64,000 nt of DNA. Source: Tolypocladium sp. Sup5 PDA-1 (Eukaryota; Ascomycota; Sordariomycetes; Hypocreales; Ophiocordycipitaceae). The notes below the pieces were generated by a model. It saw nothing but the letters and a program-made list of their open reading frames with translations, did no database searches and was not told the DNA's origin. Shown here one piece after another: positions 12,023-24,576 of this stretch (within the stretch, counting starts at the first letter, position 1; each line of letters starts with the position of its first letter). The translations under genes and the position numbers were made by a program. The DNA lies in assembly GCA_000750105.3 (NCBI GenBank), contig JPHH03000021.1, positions 372,001-436,000 of the forward strand. Reading direction: 5' to 3'.

Positions 12023-15000
12023 GTCCGTGTTGCTATAATTGTGTCTTCGACTCGCAAGGATGGGCTGGATTGACCAGTAAAGCAAGGGCTCGCTTGCAGG
12101 ACAACATCCGTGGCGCGCGCCACGTTGATTCGACAGTGTGACAGGCGACGGTCCTTTGTGGGGGCTGAGATATTAGATCGCGCCCAGGGTTCAAATGGGC
12201 GGTTGAGGAACAATTGCCAGTTCTCGCTGATGGGGTTGCGACGTTGTTGAAGGCGCCGTTATTGGGGCTGCGAAGCATTCATCAGAACCTTCCGTCATGT
12301 GTTCCGCCATGTCGGTTCCTCAGGCCACAAAAGCTACCGAGGTACGAATACGTCGCGGGGACACAGATTTGGAGCAACCTCACGACCACAACGCCCAGAC
12401 GCTGTATCAGCAATTCAGCCGTTCATCAACAACCGCGCGACGGACTGATCATGCGTTCTTTTCGATGCGCTGCGGCCCGCGGAAATCTTTTTCTAGGCAA
12501 CGAGCCAACTGGCCGGATGCGACCCCGTTGGCTGGATGGGAGACGCGGACGCTCTGGACTTTGGGCAAAAGCAACGACGACAACACCATCTCCTGTCCCG
12601 TGCATGGCCATTCGTGGTGGCACAGCTCGCTCTGGCGAGGCTAGCTATGCGGAAAAAATTCGATCACGGTGTTTATGCTGGACTAACATGCGCATCACTG
12701 CCTGAGTTGGCTCCGGTATCTCTGCTCTGGCTGCATGGCGCTCCAAGTTGCATCTCGTATCCGAGCCAGCCCCTGGGCCTAGTTCGTCCAACCAGATCAG
12801 CGCCCTGAAAAAATCATCATGACAAGCTGTATCCAGAACTGTCCACTCGGCAGACTGGCTATGCCAGTTTTCCTTTCCACCCGTCGATAGAGAGACCCGT
12901 GCCGTCGAGCGTGGAAACACGAGAGGAAGCACTCGACTCAGCTTTCATGCAGAGCCGATATGCGGCTGACAGGCAACCGTACCCACGGAATCGATGACAC
13001 CGAGCTCATCAGATTTCCTCGGCCACATTTCGCCGTGGTCTCGGACAAAATCGCCCGGGCCTTCCGCGGGCCGCTATTGCATGGTTGGTGATAGGGCTGC
13101 GCACACTCTTGTACAACCCCAACGACGTGATGTTCTGGCAACTGACTGCAGCAGCTGCCAGCGCCGCATGCATACGTACAGTCCTATGTGGCAATGTAGG
13201 GAGCTCCCTGCGGTCAGGATTGCAACCAGGTGCCGCATAGCCGAGCTGCATCCTGCCAGTTCCCCGGTTGTCGTGCCATCGTTCGTTTCGCGACGGCCCG
13301 GCTTGGGCCGGCTCGCTCGATTCATTCCAGCAACACGCTTCTAGTTCCGCGACGATGTGACAGCGAAAGTCAATAGGATTCGAGATTCTAGCGCAGTCCT
13401 ATTCCCCACAAGATCGCCCCAGACATTCAAATTCCGAGAACCGGGCCGATCATTGTATGGAGGACGCCACGAAACCATCGAGGCCTTTTCGAAGAAGAAC
13501 AGAGCTCTTCGCCAACTTGTGGTCTGATCGTAACCGTATAACAACCACCGAGAGCTTCACGGGTTTCCGTACTCGGAAGCCTCTGAAGCCAGGGCAAATG
13601 GAGCCCCCAGTGCCTGCCGAATGCCAACTCGCCCCACGCCGCTGTTTCGCGCAGAGTTGCATTTGCATGCAACCAGGGTCCAAGCAACTGATCTCATGAC
13701 TATCAGCGAATGCAGCTTTTGCCATGGGGGCTCGGTCGGAGAGTGCTTGGCACTTGTGTCTGGGATAGGGCTTGGGAGTGGCGCCTTTCCCGGGGTCGAC
13801 ACGTTGCCTCTCTCCAGGCCGGTCATGGGTAGACTGTAGTATTTAGGAGACTAGTGGCATGATTTCGGGGGCCAACCCGTGGAGTCAAGGATGAAGTCTT
13901 CTTGCTTTACCTGCTGAATTTGTCTCAGTCCGGGTCGCCCCTTGCACTACCCGGGAGGAAGAAACAACGTAAATAGTTGCCTTGGTCCGTGATAAACCCC
14001 CTACGAGTAGAGTAAAATGCATGAGGCATCTGAGCCGGGCTCTAGACTTACGAGTACTGTGAGGAGTGCATTTCGCTGATGTTGGAGGCTCTAGGGTAGG
14101 TAGGCGGAAATTAGTTACCAAATCTCGGACCCGGTGATTGAAGACAACCTGCCAGTCATATTGACAATCATGGTTCAGAGTCAAAGGGCAGGTAGGATAC
14201 CTTATTGACGATCGCAGGTATTATTATCCCTACTACCCAAAGGCATAGATTGCATGTTTGCATGCTCTTTCCAGCCTTGGACCAGTGTCGCGTGACGTCT
14301 GACGGAGCCGCGAGGAAAAAGATGTGCTTCCTAAAATCGCCCACATTGACAGACTACCTTGGAAAGAGATGTGTCGCTCAGAGACACTGCCGAATCGAAA
14401 CTGTATCTTCCGACATGGTGACTGGCGGGTTTTTTATTTATGGCGACGGCCATATATTTGCCTGCTGGGCATCCAGTTGCGGTCTCGCGGCAACTCACCG
14501 CACCGAGGGATGGCGGTGCAAGACGGGCAAGGCGGGGTCCAACTACGGGGCGCTGCATTCTCGCTTGCAGATTTCGAGTCAACAGCAAAGCAAATCAAAG
14601 TCAATTGGGAAGGTTCATCTTCTTGTATGACTCTTTCTGCTCGAGATTTGGAGATGCTCTGCAGTCGAGGGACACAGGCATTGGTCAATTGCTCGTTTTA
14701 GCCCCTTTGCGGTTGGCTGGTGACTCATTTTGGCGCATGGATCCGGAGCCTTTGTCAGCTTCCAGCGAGGCTTTGCCACACTAAGACGTCCTGCAGCAGG
14801 TACAAACCAGTCTGTGCTCCACCACAAGTTTTGGCCCTCGTCAGTGATTCCTGATATCAAAAAGATTCAGACCTCCTCTTTCTTCCCGCCTTTGACCTGG
14901 CTTGTGTAAAGACATACACTGCATTTGGCTCGCCCACCTGCGCCGTCTCAGCGAATTTCGGTTTCCATTCTTGTAAACGCCACCAGCAACGGAGCACGTA

Positions 15001-15051
15001 CAGCTCAGCCTGGATTCAGCTCTTCAAGCTCGCCCATCGCCAACGCAGGTT

Positions 15052-18000
15052 ATGCCCGACACCGAGGGCTCCCAAGCACGGACTCAGTCCCAAACACAAC
15101 AGAGGGGAGGTCACAATGGCCGTCGCAGAGGCCGCGGCGGTAGAGGTCGAGCACACGTAGATGGCTCCGATGCTGGGGGCAGACATGCCCCCGCTCAAGA
15201 CGACGTCTCACAAACCACCACATCCACACCAACACATCACGAGGCCACACCCGACGCCCCTGGCGAATCCCTCGGAGGAAGGAATCGGAGGGGGCGCGGG
15301 CAAAGGTCTGGCGGCCGCGGTGCTGCCAGACGCGGCGCCCCAAGACCGGCAGCCCACCGAGCATTCGGAGGGCACCTGACTACTGGGACCGACGACTCTG
15401 GCCCATCAGCCCCTTCGTTGAGTGGTGATGCCCCAGAGTTTATCCCCGGCCAGCCCGTTGCCACAAGAAGGTAAGGCTTTCGCTAAAGAATAAGCCGCCG
15501 AGACGACCAAAAGCTAACCTCAAGCAGCAAACCGCGCAAAGCCCCAGTCCCAGTGCAGCAGCAAGCGAGGCTACCAAAGTCTACAGCTACTGATCTGGGG
15601 ACAAGAATCCACGAGGACATCAGCAGCTGGAACTACGAGTGCGCAATCTGTACAGACGATGTCGTGCGCACCTCCCATGTGTGGTCTTGCACTGTCTGCT
15701 GGACAGTCGTCCATCTCAAATGCGCCAAGAAATGGTACGGGAACCAGAAGAGGCAAGACGATCTCCAATCCTCAGAACCTCAAAGGGAGTTCTCGTGGCG
15801 GTGTCCGGGATGCAACTCGAAGCTGCTCGACGACCCAGGATCCTACCACTGCTGGTGCGGCAAGGACATAAATCCTCCGCCTGCCAGTGCGGCGTTGCCT
15901 CCTCACTCATGTGGTCAGACATGCTCGAAGCCGCGAGCGACGTGCCCGCATCCCTGCTCCCTCCAGTGCCATGCAGGGCCTTGTCCCCCGTGCGGCTTGA
16001 CGGGCCCGACCCAGTCGTGCTTCTGTGGCAAGAACACGTCTCGGAAGCTGTGCCGGGAGACGGATTACGAAAACGGCTGGAGCTGCCAGGAGATATGCGG
16101 GGACTTGCTACCTTGCGGTCAACACTTTTGCTCGAAGCCTTGCCATTCTGGACTTTGTGGCGATTGCGACATGAAGGTGGAAGCGAAGTGCTACTGTGGC
16201 CGCGTCGAGAAGCAAATGCCTTGCTACGAGCGAGGGGAGCCCGAGCAGTCCTACAGCCCCACGGAAAAGGGGTGGTTCGAGGGCTCATTCAGCTGCGATC
16301 AGCTGTGCCAAAGAAGCTTTGACTGCGGCGTTCACAAATGCTCGGGGCCCTGCCATGCTCAGGACGAGCTGCCCTCGCACTGCCCATATGCTCCGGATAC
16401 CATTACGCACTGCCCCTGTGGCAAGACGCCGCTCGACCAACTCCTGGGTCAACCACGGCAGTCTTGTGAAGATGGCATTCCGCACTGCGACAGGCCCTGC
16501 GAGAAGATTCTGCCCTGCGGTCACCTGTGCAGGGCGGAGTGCCACACTGGCGACTGCGGATTCTGCAGTGAGACGATCGATATTTCTTGCAGATGTGGCA
16601 GAACAAGCACCAAGTCTGTATGCCATCAAGGGGATGTTCAGCACCCCCTGTGCATGAGAACTTGCCAAGCCAACCTGAGCTGTGGCCGCCACAAGTGTGG
16701 CGAACACTGCTGCCAGGGAGAGAAAAGGGCCGCGGAGAGGCAAGCGGCAAGGAGGAAGAATAGGCCAGCCGCAGATGTCAACAACTCCATCGAGCCGGAG
16801 CATATCTGCATTAGGACCTGTGGAAGACCGCTGAAGTGCGGTAGCCATGATTGCCAGCAGATGTGCCATCGAGGCCCGTGCAGCAGCTGTCCAGAGGCAA
16901 TCTTTCATGAAATCAGCTGCGACTGCGGTAGAACCGTACTTCAACCACCTCAGCCTTGCGGTACGCACCCGCCTGAGTGTCGCTTCAGTTGTCAGAGACG
17001 ACACAGTTGCGGCCATCCCCCCGTTGACCATAACTGTCACCCCGATGATGTAACATGCCCCAAGTGTCCTTTCCTGGTGGAGAAGTGGTGTGCCTGTGGC
17101 AAGGAGAAGCTTCAAAGCCAGCCGTGCCACCTTCAGGCGGCACACTGCGGCCGCCCTTGTGGGAAGAAGCTCAAGTGCGGGTATGTGGCCGAGACCAAAG
17201 TCTGCCCCTACGATCATAGGAACTAACGGTTTTGTCACCCTAGACTACACAATTGTAGGAAACACTGCCATCGACCTGGCGAGTGTGAGGATGTCGGCTT
17301 GACTGGCAAGCACTGCGAACAGGTCTGCGGCAAGGTCAAGCTCTTCTGCGAGCATCCGTGTCAGAACACCTGCCACGGACAGACTCGTAAGTTCAGAGAA
17401 AGCCCCCCTACTCACACTACAGGACTAACCTGCAGTAGCTTGTAATGAGTCTGGTACTTGCCCTGCCAAGGCGATCGTCAGCTGTCCCTGTGGCCAGCGT
17501 CAACAGGAAGTCAAGTGCCTCGCCAGCAGCTCGAACCCGACGCCGCCGAGGCCCGAGATCAAATGTGACGACGAGTGCCTCCGTTTGGAACGCAACCGCC
17601 GCCTTGCAGCCGCCCTCAACATCGACCCTTCCTCCCATACCAATGACCACGTTCCCTATTCCGACACCACTCTCAGACTCTTCAAGGAGAATCTTACATG
17701 GGCAGAGGCCCAGGAGCGCGAGTTCCGCGTCTTTGCAAAGAGTTCTGATGAGGTCAGGATGAGATATAAGCCGATGACGTCCACGTATCGACAGTTTTTG
17801 CACGCTCTGGCCGAGGACTACGGACTGGAGAGCCGGAGTGAAGATGTTGAACCCTACCGCTATATCATTGTCTTTAAGGGTCCTCGTTTCGTGTCTGCAC
17901 CGAGCAAGACGCTCGCGCAGTGCGTCAAGATTCGGCAAGCCCAGGCTGCCGAAGCAGCGACCGCTACGTCCAGGTCACACAGCCCGCCCTTGGTGCCGGT

Positions 18001-18502
18001 CAACGATCCGTTCAACGGCTTGCTACTTACGTCGCCTCGATTTGGCCTGACGGTGGAAGAAGTGACCTCAGCATTGGAAGGCGACTTGATTACCCAACCG
18101 TCGATACACTTCGTCGTCAGCTTCCTTCCCACAGAAGAGGTCCTCCTACGGGCTACCACGCAATACTCCGCATTCCTCTCACCATCCGCCCTGGAACAGG
18201 CTCTCGCAGGCCTCAAGCCCCGTCTCGCCAAGACGATCGAGCATACGGACCTGGCCGGCAACATCCTTCTCTGCCACGTCGACTCCAACGAGCACGTCTC
18301 GCGACGAGAAGACCTCAGCAGGAAGGACGCCGCGGGATGGAGCGCCGTCGCCGGGAGGGCAGCGGCCAAGTCAGGGACGTCGACGCCGACGGAGGAGCCG
18401 GCGGCCAGGGGCATGGGCAGAAAGCTGCTGGGGCTGCGGAAGAAGAAGGTGGACAAGGACGAGAAGCCTTGGGCTGCTCTGGGCGGGGACGTGGAATGCT
18501 GA
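15052..18502 (+). CDS. fap1: NF-X1-type zinc-finger protein (FAP1 homologue)
   Basis: Homologue of yeast Fap1 and animal NFX1/shuttle craft: a nuclear or cytoplasmic Cys-rich protein with a RING-like domain. Yeast Fap1 binds FKBP12 in the rapamycin response. Four exons: 15052-15470, 15528-17180, 17244-17386 and 17439-18502, giving about 1092 residues. The N-terminus is Arg/Gly-rich. A RING/PHD-like C4HC3 finger covers about 178-235 (YECAICTDDV to WRCPGC). A long array of NF-X1 fingers of the C-G-H/C-C-H-x-G-x-C type follows to about residue 740. An R3H-like segment near 840-885 contains HALAEDYGLES and EPYRYIIVFKG. Exon 3 continues the fingers (CGLHNCRKHCHRPGECED). The exon 4 acceptor is a CAGTAG tandem site: using CAG (start 17436) instead of TAG adds one residue. 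Start chosen at the first ATG before the RG-rich region. Confidence 0.92.
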
Positions 18503-19359
18503 AATCGGAAGTGCGTTGATGAGGATTCGGAGGTCCCTACGTGGGTAGCGACCATGACATGGGCCAAGCTCTGTACCAGCTCCGCGATCCACGGGGTCAA
18601 CAATTCTCGATAGAGCTTTGTACCCTGCAAGGGTTTATAGGGTACTCTACGGCGGTACCTTGGCTAACTAGAAGGTACGTTCTAAGAGTACCTAGAAAAC
18701 CAGGTACCCAATTCTTACATTACTGCTACCTTACAGTAGTAGAGGTAGAAGTAGCTCTCCTATTAAAAGCGACCTTGTAATACGCTAGCCTTTTTACTGC
18801 TTTGAGAACCATGAGAAACGGGGAAGCAAGGCCCCAGTCGACGTCGCGGTTGCGTTGCATCTAGCCGGGACTACGAGCATCTGCCGACGCGTCGGCATCA
18901 TCGCCACAGTCCACCTTTGTTCGTGATAGCTGATAAGAGCAAGTTTAGAACGGCTTTGCTATATCATAAGACACCCGGGCATATATCAGGCCGTCTTTTC
19001 GCCTCCGGGCTGCATCACGCGACCCACCCACCCCAAGCAGCGCCGTCGTCACATGAGCCCCCCTTGAACTTGACCGCCAACCGGCAAACCCATTCTACAC
19101 ACAATCCACAGACTACTCACTGTCGAGTGAGTGTCTCACTATATTCGGCCCCCAAGACTGGTGCTCCTCGACCGCTCCGTTACGTCAACAAGCCCTTCAT
19201 GCAGGCTCGAAGCGTGCGCGCGTGTGCGTGCCAAACAGTCTCTTGTCATACAAAATGGGTATCAATCATAAGGGTCAAAGGCTGTGCCCTGCCTGCTCAA
19301 CCCGGGCCCCCGTCTCGCAAACGCCGGTGTCGACGACACGACAATGTGTTGGTCCATGC
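18503..19359. other. Convergent intergenic region with an A+T-rich GGTACC-repeat patch
   Basis: Both flanking genes end here. Positions 18630-18790 are A+T-rich, with many TAG/CTA trinucleotides and repeated GGTACC/GGTACG words, unlike the rest of the window. This could be an old mutated transposon fragment. No gene is visible. Confidence 0.4.
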
Positions 19360-20711
19360 CTATAACCGCATCTTCTCCTTGGCATCCTCGCTCGTGACCT
19401 CGGCGACAAACTCGGCCATGGCTTCAAAGTAGCCCTCCTCGAGGACGCTCGAGTTGTGGTCGCCGCCGGGGAAGGGCCTCCATTTCTTGCTGGGTGCGTT
19501 GCAGAGTTCGTATAGTTGGCGCATGTGATTCGGTCTGTGGAGTAGAGGACGGTGTCAGTGTAACCTGACACACTGAATGACGGTTTCATGGGCAATAATC
19601 ATGTTTTCATGGTTGATCGTCAGACTCAATAGATGATTTCAAATCAGGACCGCAAGCGGCTCATATTTTGTGGGTGTGGTTTGTTCATCACAGGATCAGG
19701 AAAGTTGAGGGATGTGTGGATATCGATGCAAGACTTACGGGACGATCTCATCCTGCAGGCCACTGAGGAACAGCACCGGCACCTTCTTGATGCTCGGCAG
19801 TATCGACTCGCTTGGCCAGACCTGGTGGCACAGCAGAGTCAGATACTTGGCGGGTGGGATCACCGAGGGGATCAGCTTGCGCATGGACAAGAAGGTGTTC
19901 TCGAGGATCAAGCCGGCAATGTCCCCTTCGTCCTGGTTCTTGGCCACGAGCTTGATGCTGACGGCGCCGCCAAGACTCTGGCCGTAGATGATGAGTCGGT
20001 GGCCTCGAGTCTCTGCCCGCTCACGCAGGTAGTTGAGGCCAGTCTGCGCGTCCACCGCCAGGCCGGACTCGTCGGGCTCGCCGGTCGACGTGCCGTAGCC
20101 CCTGTACTCGAGCATGAAGACGTTGCAGCCGATGTAGTTGATGATCATCCGGGCAATGGGCAGCCTATGTCCGATGTTGCCGGCGTTGCCGTGGAACATG
20201 AGGACGGTGATGTTGGAGTTCCGGCCGCCGCGAGGGCCGCGGATGTAGAAGGCCGAGAGCTTCTCGCCATCATCGGTGGGGATGACCAGCTCCTCAAAGT
20301 CCCGGATGCCAAACTGCGAGGGCCGTGGGAGATCGGTCCGGGAGTTGGGGGGCATGTGCGAAGGGTAGATCAGGGCCCTGTTGGTTTGCATCCGTTAGCT
20401 CAACGGTCTGCTGCAAGACATTAATTAGGTCACATGGGACCTGCGTCGAGAGCGGAGGGGAGAGGCGAAACGGACTTTTGCTTAAAGTACAGGAGGGAGG
20501 TGAGGGCGGCAGCGATGCCCTATGTCGTGTTACACGGCGGTCAGCTCTCTGATGCAACGTCCTGGCATGGTGCTGGGGTTGAAGGAGGATGGCCTACCGT
20601 GGAGGCCAGCGCCGGGAGACGCATGTAGGAGGCAGCAGAGCTGAGGAGAGAGGCGGTCTGCTCCAGATAGCTGCTGAAGGTGGACGGGGGAGACTGGTTG
20701 GGGTTTGACAT
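19360..20711 (-). CDS. bem46: Bem46-like alpha/beta hydrolase (ABHD13 family)
   Basis: Membrane-anchored serine hydrolase of the conserved Bem46/ABHD13 family. Neurospora bem46 is linked to germling polarity; the substrate is unknown. Four exons: 20711-20598, 20519-20476, 20377-19739 and 19534-19360, giving 323 residues. Exon 2 is only 44 bp. It supplies ALTSLLYFKQK, joining the hydrophobic anchor (about 35-50) to ALIYPS. The hydrolase core then follows: VLMFHGNAGNIGHR, EYRGYGTSTGEPDE, the nucleophile elbow YGQSLGGA (Ser187), the acid in SGLQDEIVPP and the His in GGDHNSS. Joining exon 1 directly to exon 3 would break the frame, which supports exon 2. Length and motifs match fungal orthologues. 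Confidence 0.92.
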
Positions 20712-23700
20712 GGCTGCTCGAGGGATCGGGCACCCAGGCTCTCTCTCGTAGGGGACGGGGCGGTGGAGGATGATGGGTGGGAAGATATACAGGTACGAGT
20801 AGTTCGTATGTGCGGCTCGAGATGTGTCCCGATCCCAGGCCTCGTCAAGCCACCGGGAGAGTATGTGGGGTTGGAAGAGTGCGAGAGTGCGAGAGTGCGG
20901 TCAGACAAAGTTGGAGCCTCGGCGAGAGGTCCAGCGCGTCCACGTCTGTTGACGGATGCGGGACAGGGGACGGGAGCAGTGTTTATGCCGCTGTCCGTGT
21001 CTGGCTGTGTCTCTGCTCTGCTCTGCTCTGCTCTGCCTGCTGCCGCGCGCGAGGTCGTGATCGCGTCACGGTTGCACCATGGCTGGATAGGGAGCTGCCA
21101 GGCTGCCTTGCAGGGCGCAGAACCGTCAGCAGCCGCGGAGAAGCCCAACAGTTTCGCCCGTGGGAGCCGAATCGCGGGGACGACAATCGGACAAACGGTG
21201 TGTGCGAGGACCAGGATGGGGAATAATAAGGAGGATGTGAGTTTTGGGTGAGGTGTGTGCTGTGCTGTGCGCTGTGGTGGAGCTCTGATGGAGCCCAAGG
21301 TCAAACAAGGGAGAGGAGGCAAAGAGGGGGCACGGGCCTCCACTCTTCCTGGTGAAGTGCTCATTACCCTAGACCCCTATGCCGCTGATGCAGGTCTCGC
21401 GCGAACCGCGCCTTTGACGTTCGCAATACTGAAATGCGCCTTCATCTGCTGCTCTATGAGACAACGGAACGGCGGACTTGACAAGGCTGTGGTAACTCTA
21501 CGTCATCGCTCGGCGACGGGATTGCAGCGTAGCATCAAATGAGCTGCCACTTACACCAGAAACTCAACCCCCAACGACCACCATGTATGCATACGAATAT
21601 CAACGCCTCCGTACTTGTATGTAGGCGAAGGGAAAGGGTCTCGACGGCAAATTCCCCTGGAAAGCCTCATTGTACGCACTTGGTGACAAGGCCAACCATT
21701 CTCTCTGCGCATATGCCCTCGCTGACTCTGGTAAGTTGGTTCACAAGCAAGCCTCCAATTCCAGCCTCGGCATCGCCGCATGCACGTTCCTGGGAGATGG
21801 CTTGAAAGAAGCAAAGACCCCTGCCAGGCCATTGTCCAGTCCATTGAAGCATATCCCAGATTACGAGCCCCTGTGGACAATCGCCCTGGATCCTGTGCTG
21901 CACAGCAGTGTAAATGCTCCGGACCCAGATGACGGTGGATGTCCTTGCCGCCATCTTTGGAGTCTGGAGAGTTGCTTGGACCTCCAATTACCCCATACGA
22001 CTCATCTCCGTGGAACAGACGATTTAGTAGTCCGTACGGAGTAGTACGAACAGACAGCACACATTTAGCTGGGGATGCATGAATACAGAGTACGGACTAC
22101 GGAGTAAAAAAGCCTTGTTGGTTGGTTGAATGAATGAATGAATGATGAATGAATGGTTGCGGCCCCCAACGGGGCTTGACAGCTGAACTTGGGGGCTTTC
22201 GACGATTGTCAGCTCGTTACAAAAATGGTATCAAGACACGGGCAGCTTCCTGGAGGGCTAACCAGGTCACTATGGTTGCGCTGCTCCGCACCTAGGCCTG
22301 CGTCGGGTGTAAGCGACTCGAAGCTTTGGAACCAACGTGCTCGAGCAAGACATCTCCAGGCCCGAAGGGGTAGGTCGACAGACCCCCAATTGAGCCACAT
22401 GCACAGTCGTCCGAGACCTCTCGTCGTTTACGACGGCCATTCCTCAGGCTTGGCTTGCACCGCTTCGTCTCGCGGCATCTGTGGGGAACGAGCCGGAGCG
22501 CGCCCAGGGAGGTCCCCTGAAACACGGCTTCTGGCCCCCTCCGTCTTGTCCAGGATCTGAGGAAAGGGTTGCAGGCTCGCCAACTTTGGCCGACGAGCGT
22601 GCTTCCACATGCCATGATACGAGCACGTACTGGAGGGCCAACACTGCTTGTATTAGCTGGTCAGCTGGTGTAGCGCAGTGTAGCGCAGCGAGGTAGGCGC
22701 GCACGCGAGACCCCGTAAGCAGCCCGTCCTGCGATCGCCATTTGATGCCCAGCAGGGCGCGTGAAGGTGGGCAGCAGCATCGCGTTTGCGCCGTCGCCGG
22801 CGTTGGGCTGGGGGGCCATCCAAAGGGATCCATCCTCCAGTGCCTGAGGTGCGGATGGAGATTGGACGCGAGGCTGTGACTCTCACGAGGCCTCATGCAA
22901 GTGTGTAAACGCGCGTCACCAACATGTCGGGCATTGGACTGCCCCTGCAGCAGCGTCGTGGGAGCCGGCGGGGAGTGGGACTGGGCTCAGCAGATGTCGG
23001 CGGCTGCGCTCCAAGAGGGCCAAGCCAGGTATCGCGAGACCCGACGGGAGACTCTGCATCTCTCCAGGCCCGTCAGGCGTCGGTGGTGATACGCCTGTGC
23101 GCACCGCCTGGCGGCTCCAAGCGATATTTCGCAAGTTTTGTCTCAGCCGGCCAGCCCACCTGAGCACCGCAGCGCTGGGCCCGGCAGCCACCAGCGCGCT
23201 CGCATGATCGTACGTATCCATCCATCCCGATGACATGAGGTGACGAGCGAGCGAGCTGCTGCTGCAGGCCACGGGCGCCAAAGGAGGAACGGCGAGTGGC
23301 GTTATTATTAGTCCGTAGGAGCTGCGCGAGGCGTCGCATTTGGGCTGTACAACATGCGCTGGTGGCCCAACGCCCAAGCGAGGCAGTTCCGTGGAAACAA
23401 GAAACCCCCAACTCGACAAGGGCTTTCCCTACCAGCGCAACCGTCCGCCGGCTCGGCGCAGTGCGCGCAGCAGCGAGGCGCGTTGGGAGAAGTTGAGAAG
23501 CAGTGCAGCACGCACGGCACTTCGCCTCATGTGACGGCGAGCCCTGGCCTTGCCATCCCTGCTATCCCGGCCATCCCAGCCCGAGGGGGTCACGGGCCAA
23601 TCATCGCGCTGCGTCAGGCAGGTTTGAGGATCGCGTTGCGGTGGTCGCTGGTTGCCGGGGCGCGTTTTGGCGTAAAGGGCCGTACCAGTGAGGGGGGTGG

Positions 23701-24576
23701 CTGCATCGGTACTGTATTACTGGACGAGGGGCCTCTGCAACAGCCCCGAGTTGAGGTGCGTGTGCAGTATTATTAGTTATCCGTATTGTTGGAACTCTGG
23801 TGTACGGATAGGCTGGACTGGCATCCAGCGCTGAATGCACCGATGCACCGATGCGCCCAGAGCTGGGCTGGTGCGCGGGCTGACGAGGCGACACAGCGCT
23901 GGAGACTGCGCGAGTGCCCAACCCAACTGGTAGGTAACAAACAGACACCAAAAAAACAGCATCCACTTTTGCAAGTTTTCTCTTCCCAATTCTCTACTCG
24001 CACGTCCACAACGTCGCACAGCAGCAACCCAGCAACGGCCTGCGCCGCGCATCAACAAGACAAATAATTACAAAGAGCGCGCCGAGCCGCTGCGTCCGCC
24101 CAGATCCCATCCCTTTGCTCGCTGCAACCCTGACCGCGCCGCCGCACTCGACACGCCTTCGCGACGCTGCCCTGGCGCTTGCTCGACTGGCTCCGTCCAT
24201 CAATTCTTCATTCCCTCGTCCTGCCCCATCCCAACTTTACATCCCCCTGAGACGCATTCCTCGGAAAAGGGAACCCCCTTACTGCCCAGGCCGCCCCCGT
24301 CCGCCTCATCAGGAAACTCGCCTCGCGCTCTGGCATCTGCTCTGGCATCTGCTCTGCCCCCGCGACTCTTCGCTCCCGCTGTGCCCCGTCGAATAACAGC
24401 ATCCCGATCGTCGCCGCTGCGGTGCATAGGTCGCCCACTCAGAAACCCGCACTGCTGCAAATAAGCCCCCAAAGGGCTCTCAGACCTCTCCGTCAAATAC
24501 CGCGGCCAGTGAGAAGCCGACTCTGCGTCTGCCCAACTCGACACCCAATCATCAAGACCGCAGTGCCACGGAAGCC
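20712..24576. other. 3.9 kb divergent intergenic region
   Basis: Separates the bem46 start (leftward) from the LYAR-type gene (rightward). It holds a (CTCTG)n tract near 21012-21036, a (GAAT)n tract near 22125-22153 and several GTACGGA-type motifs (22025-22106 and 23308-23318). The last 600 bp are pyrimidine-rich, as expected for a fungal promoter and 5' UTR. No recognisable protein is encoded. Confidence 0.5.
22025..22106. repeat. Pair of GTACGGA-type dyads
   Basis: Two copies about 55 bp apart: TCCGTACGGA at 22031-22040, and a second region at 22088-22106 with TACGGACTACGGAGTA. They belong to the same short intergenic motif family as 12007-12022. Confidence 0.6.

Larger units (their letters stand above)
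10237..15051. other. 4.8 kb divergent intergenic region without a supported gene
   Basis: Lies between the starts of the copper radical oxidase (leftward) and FAP1 (rightward). Frames are short and carry no recognisable domain. One minus-strand frame at 11351-11659 encodes a single hydrophobic segment but has no other support. A 16-bp perfect palindrome sits at 12007-12022. The stretch 13850-14300 is more A+T-rich. It may be long promoter sequence, decayed repeats or unrecognised genes. Confidence 0.45.

Noticed and set aside
16285..17238. 317-codon minus-strand frame antisense to FAP1
   Set aside because: No domain. It mirrors the Cys-rich repeat array on the real strand.
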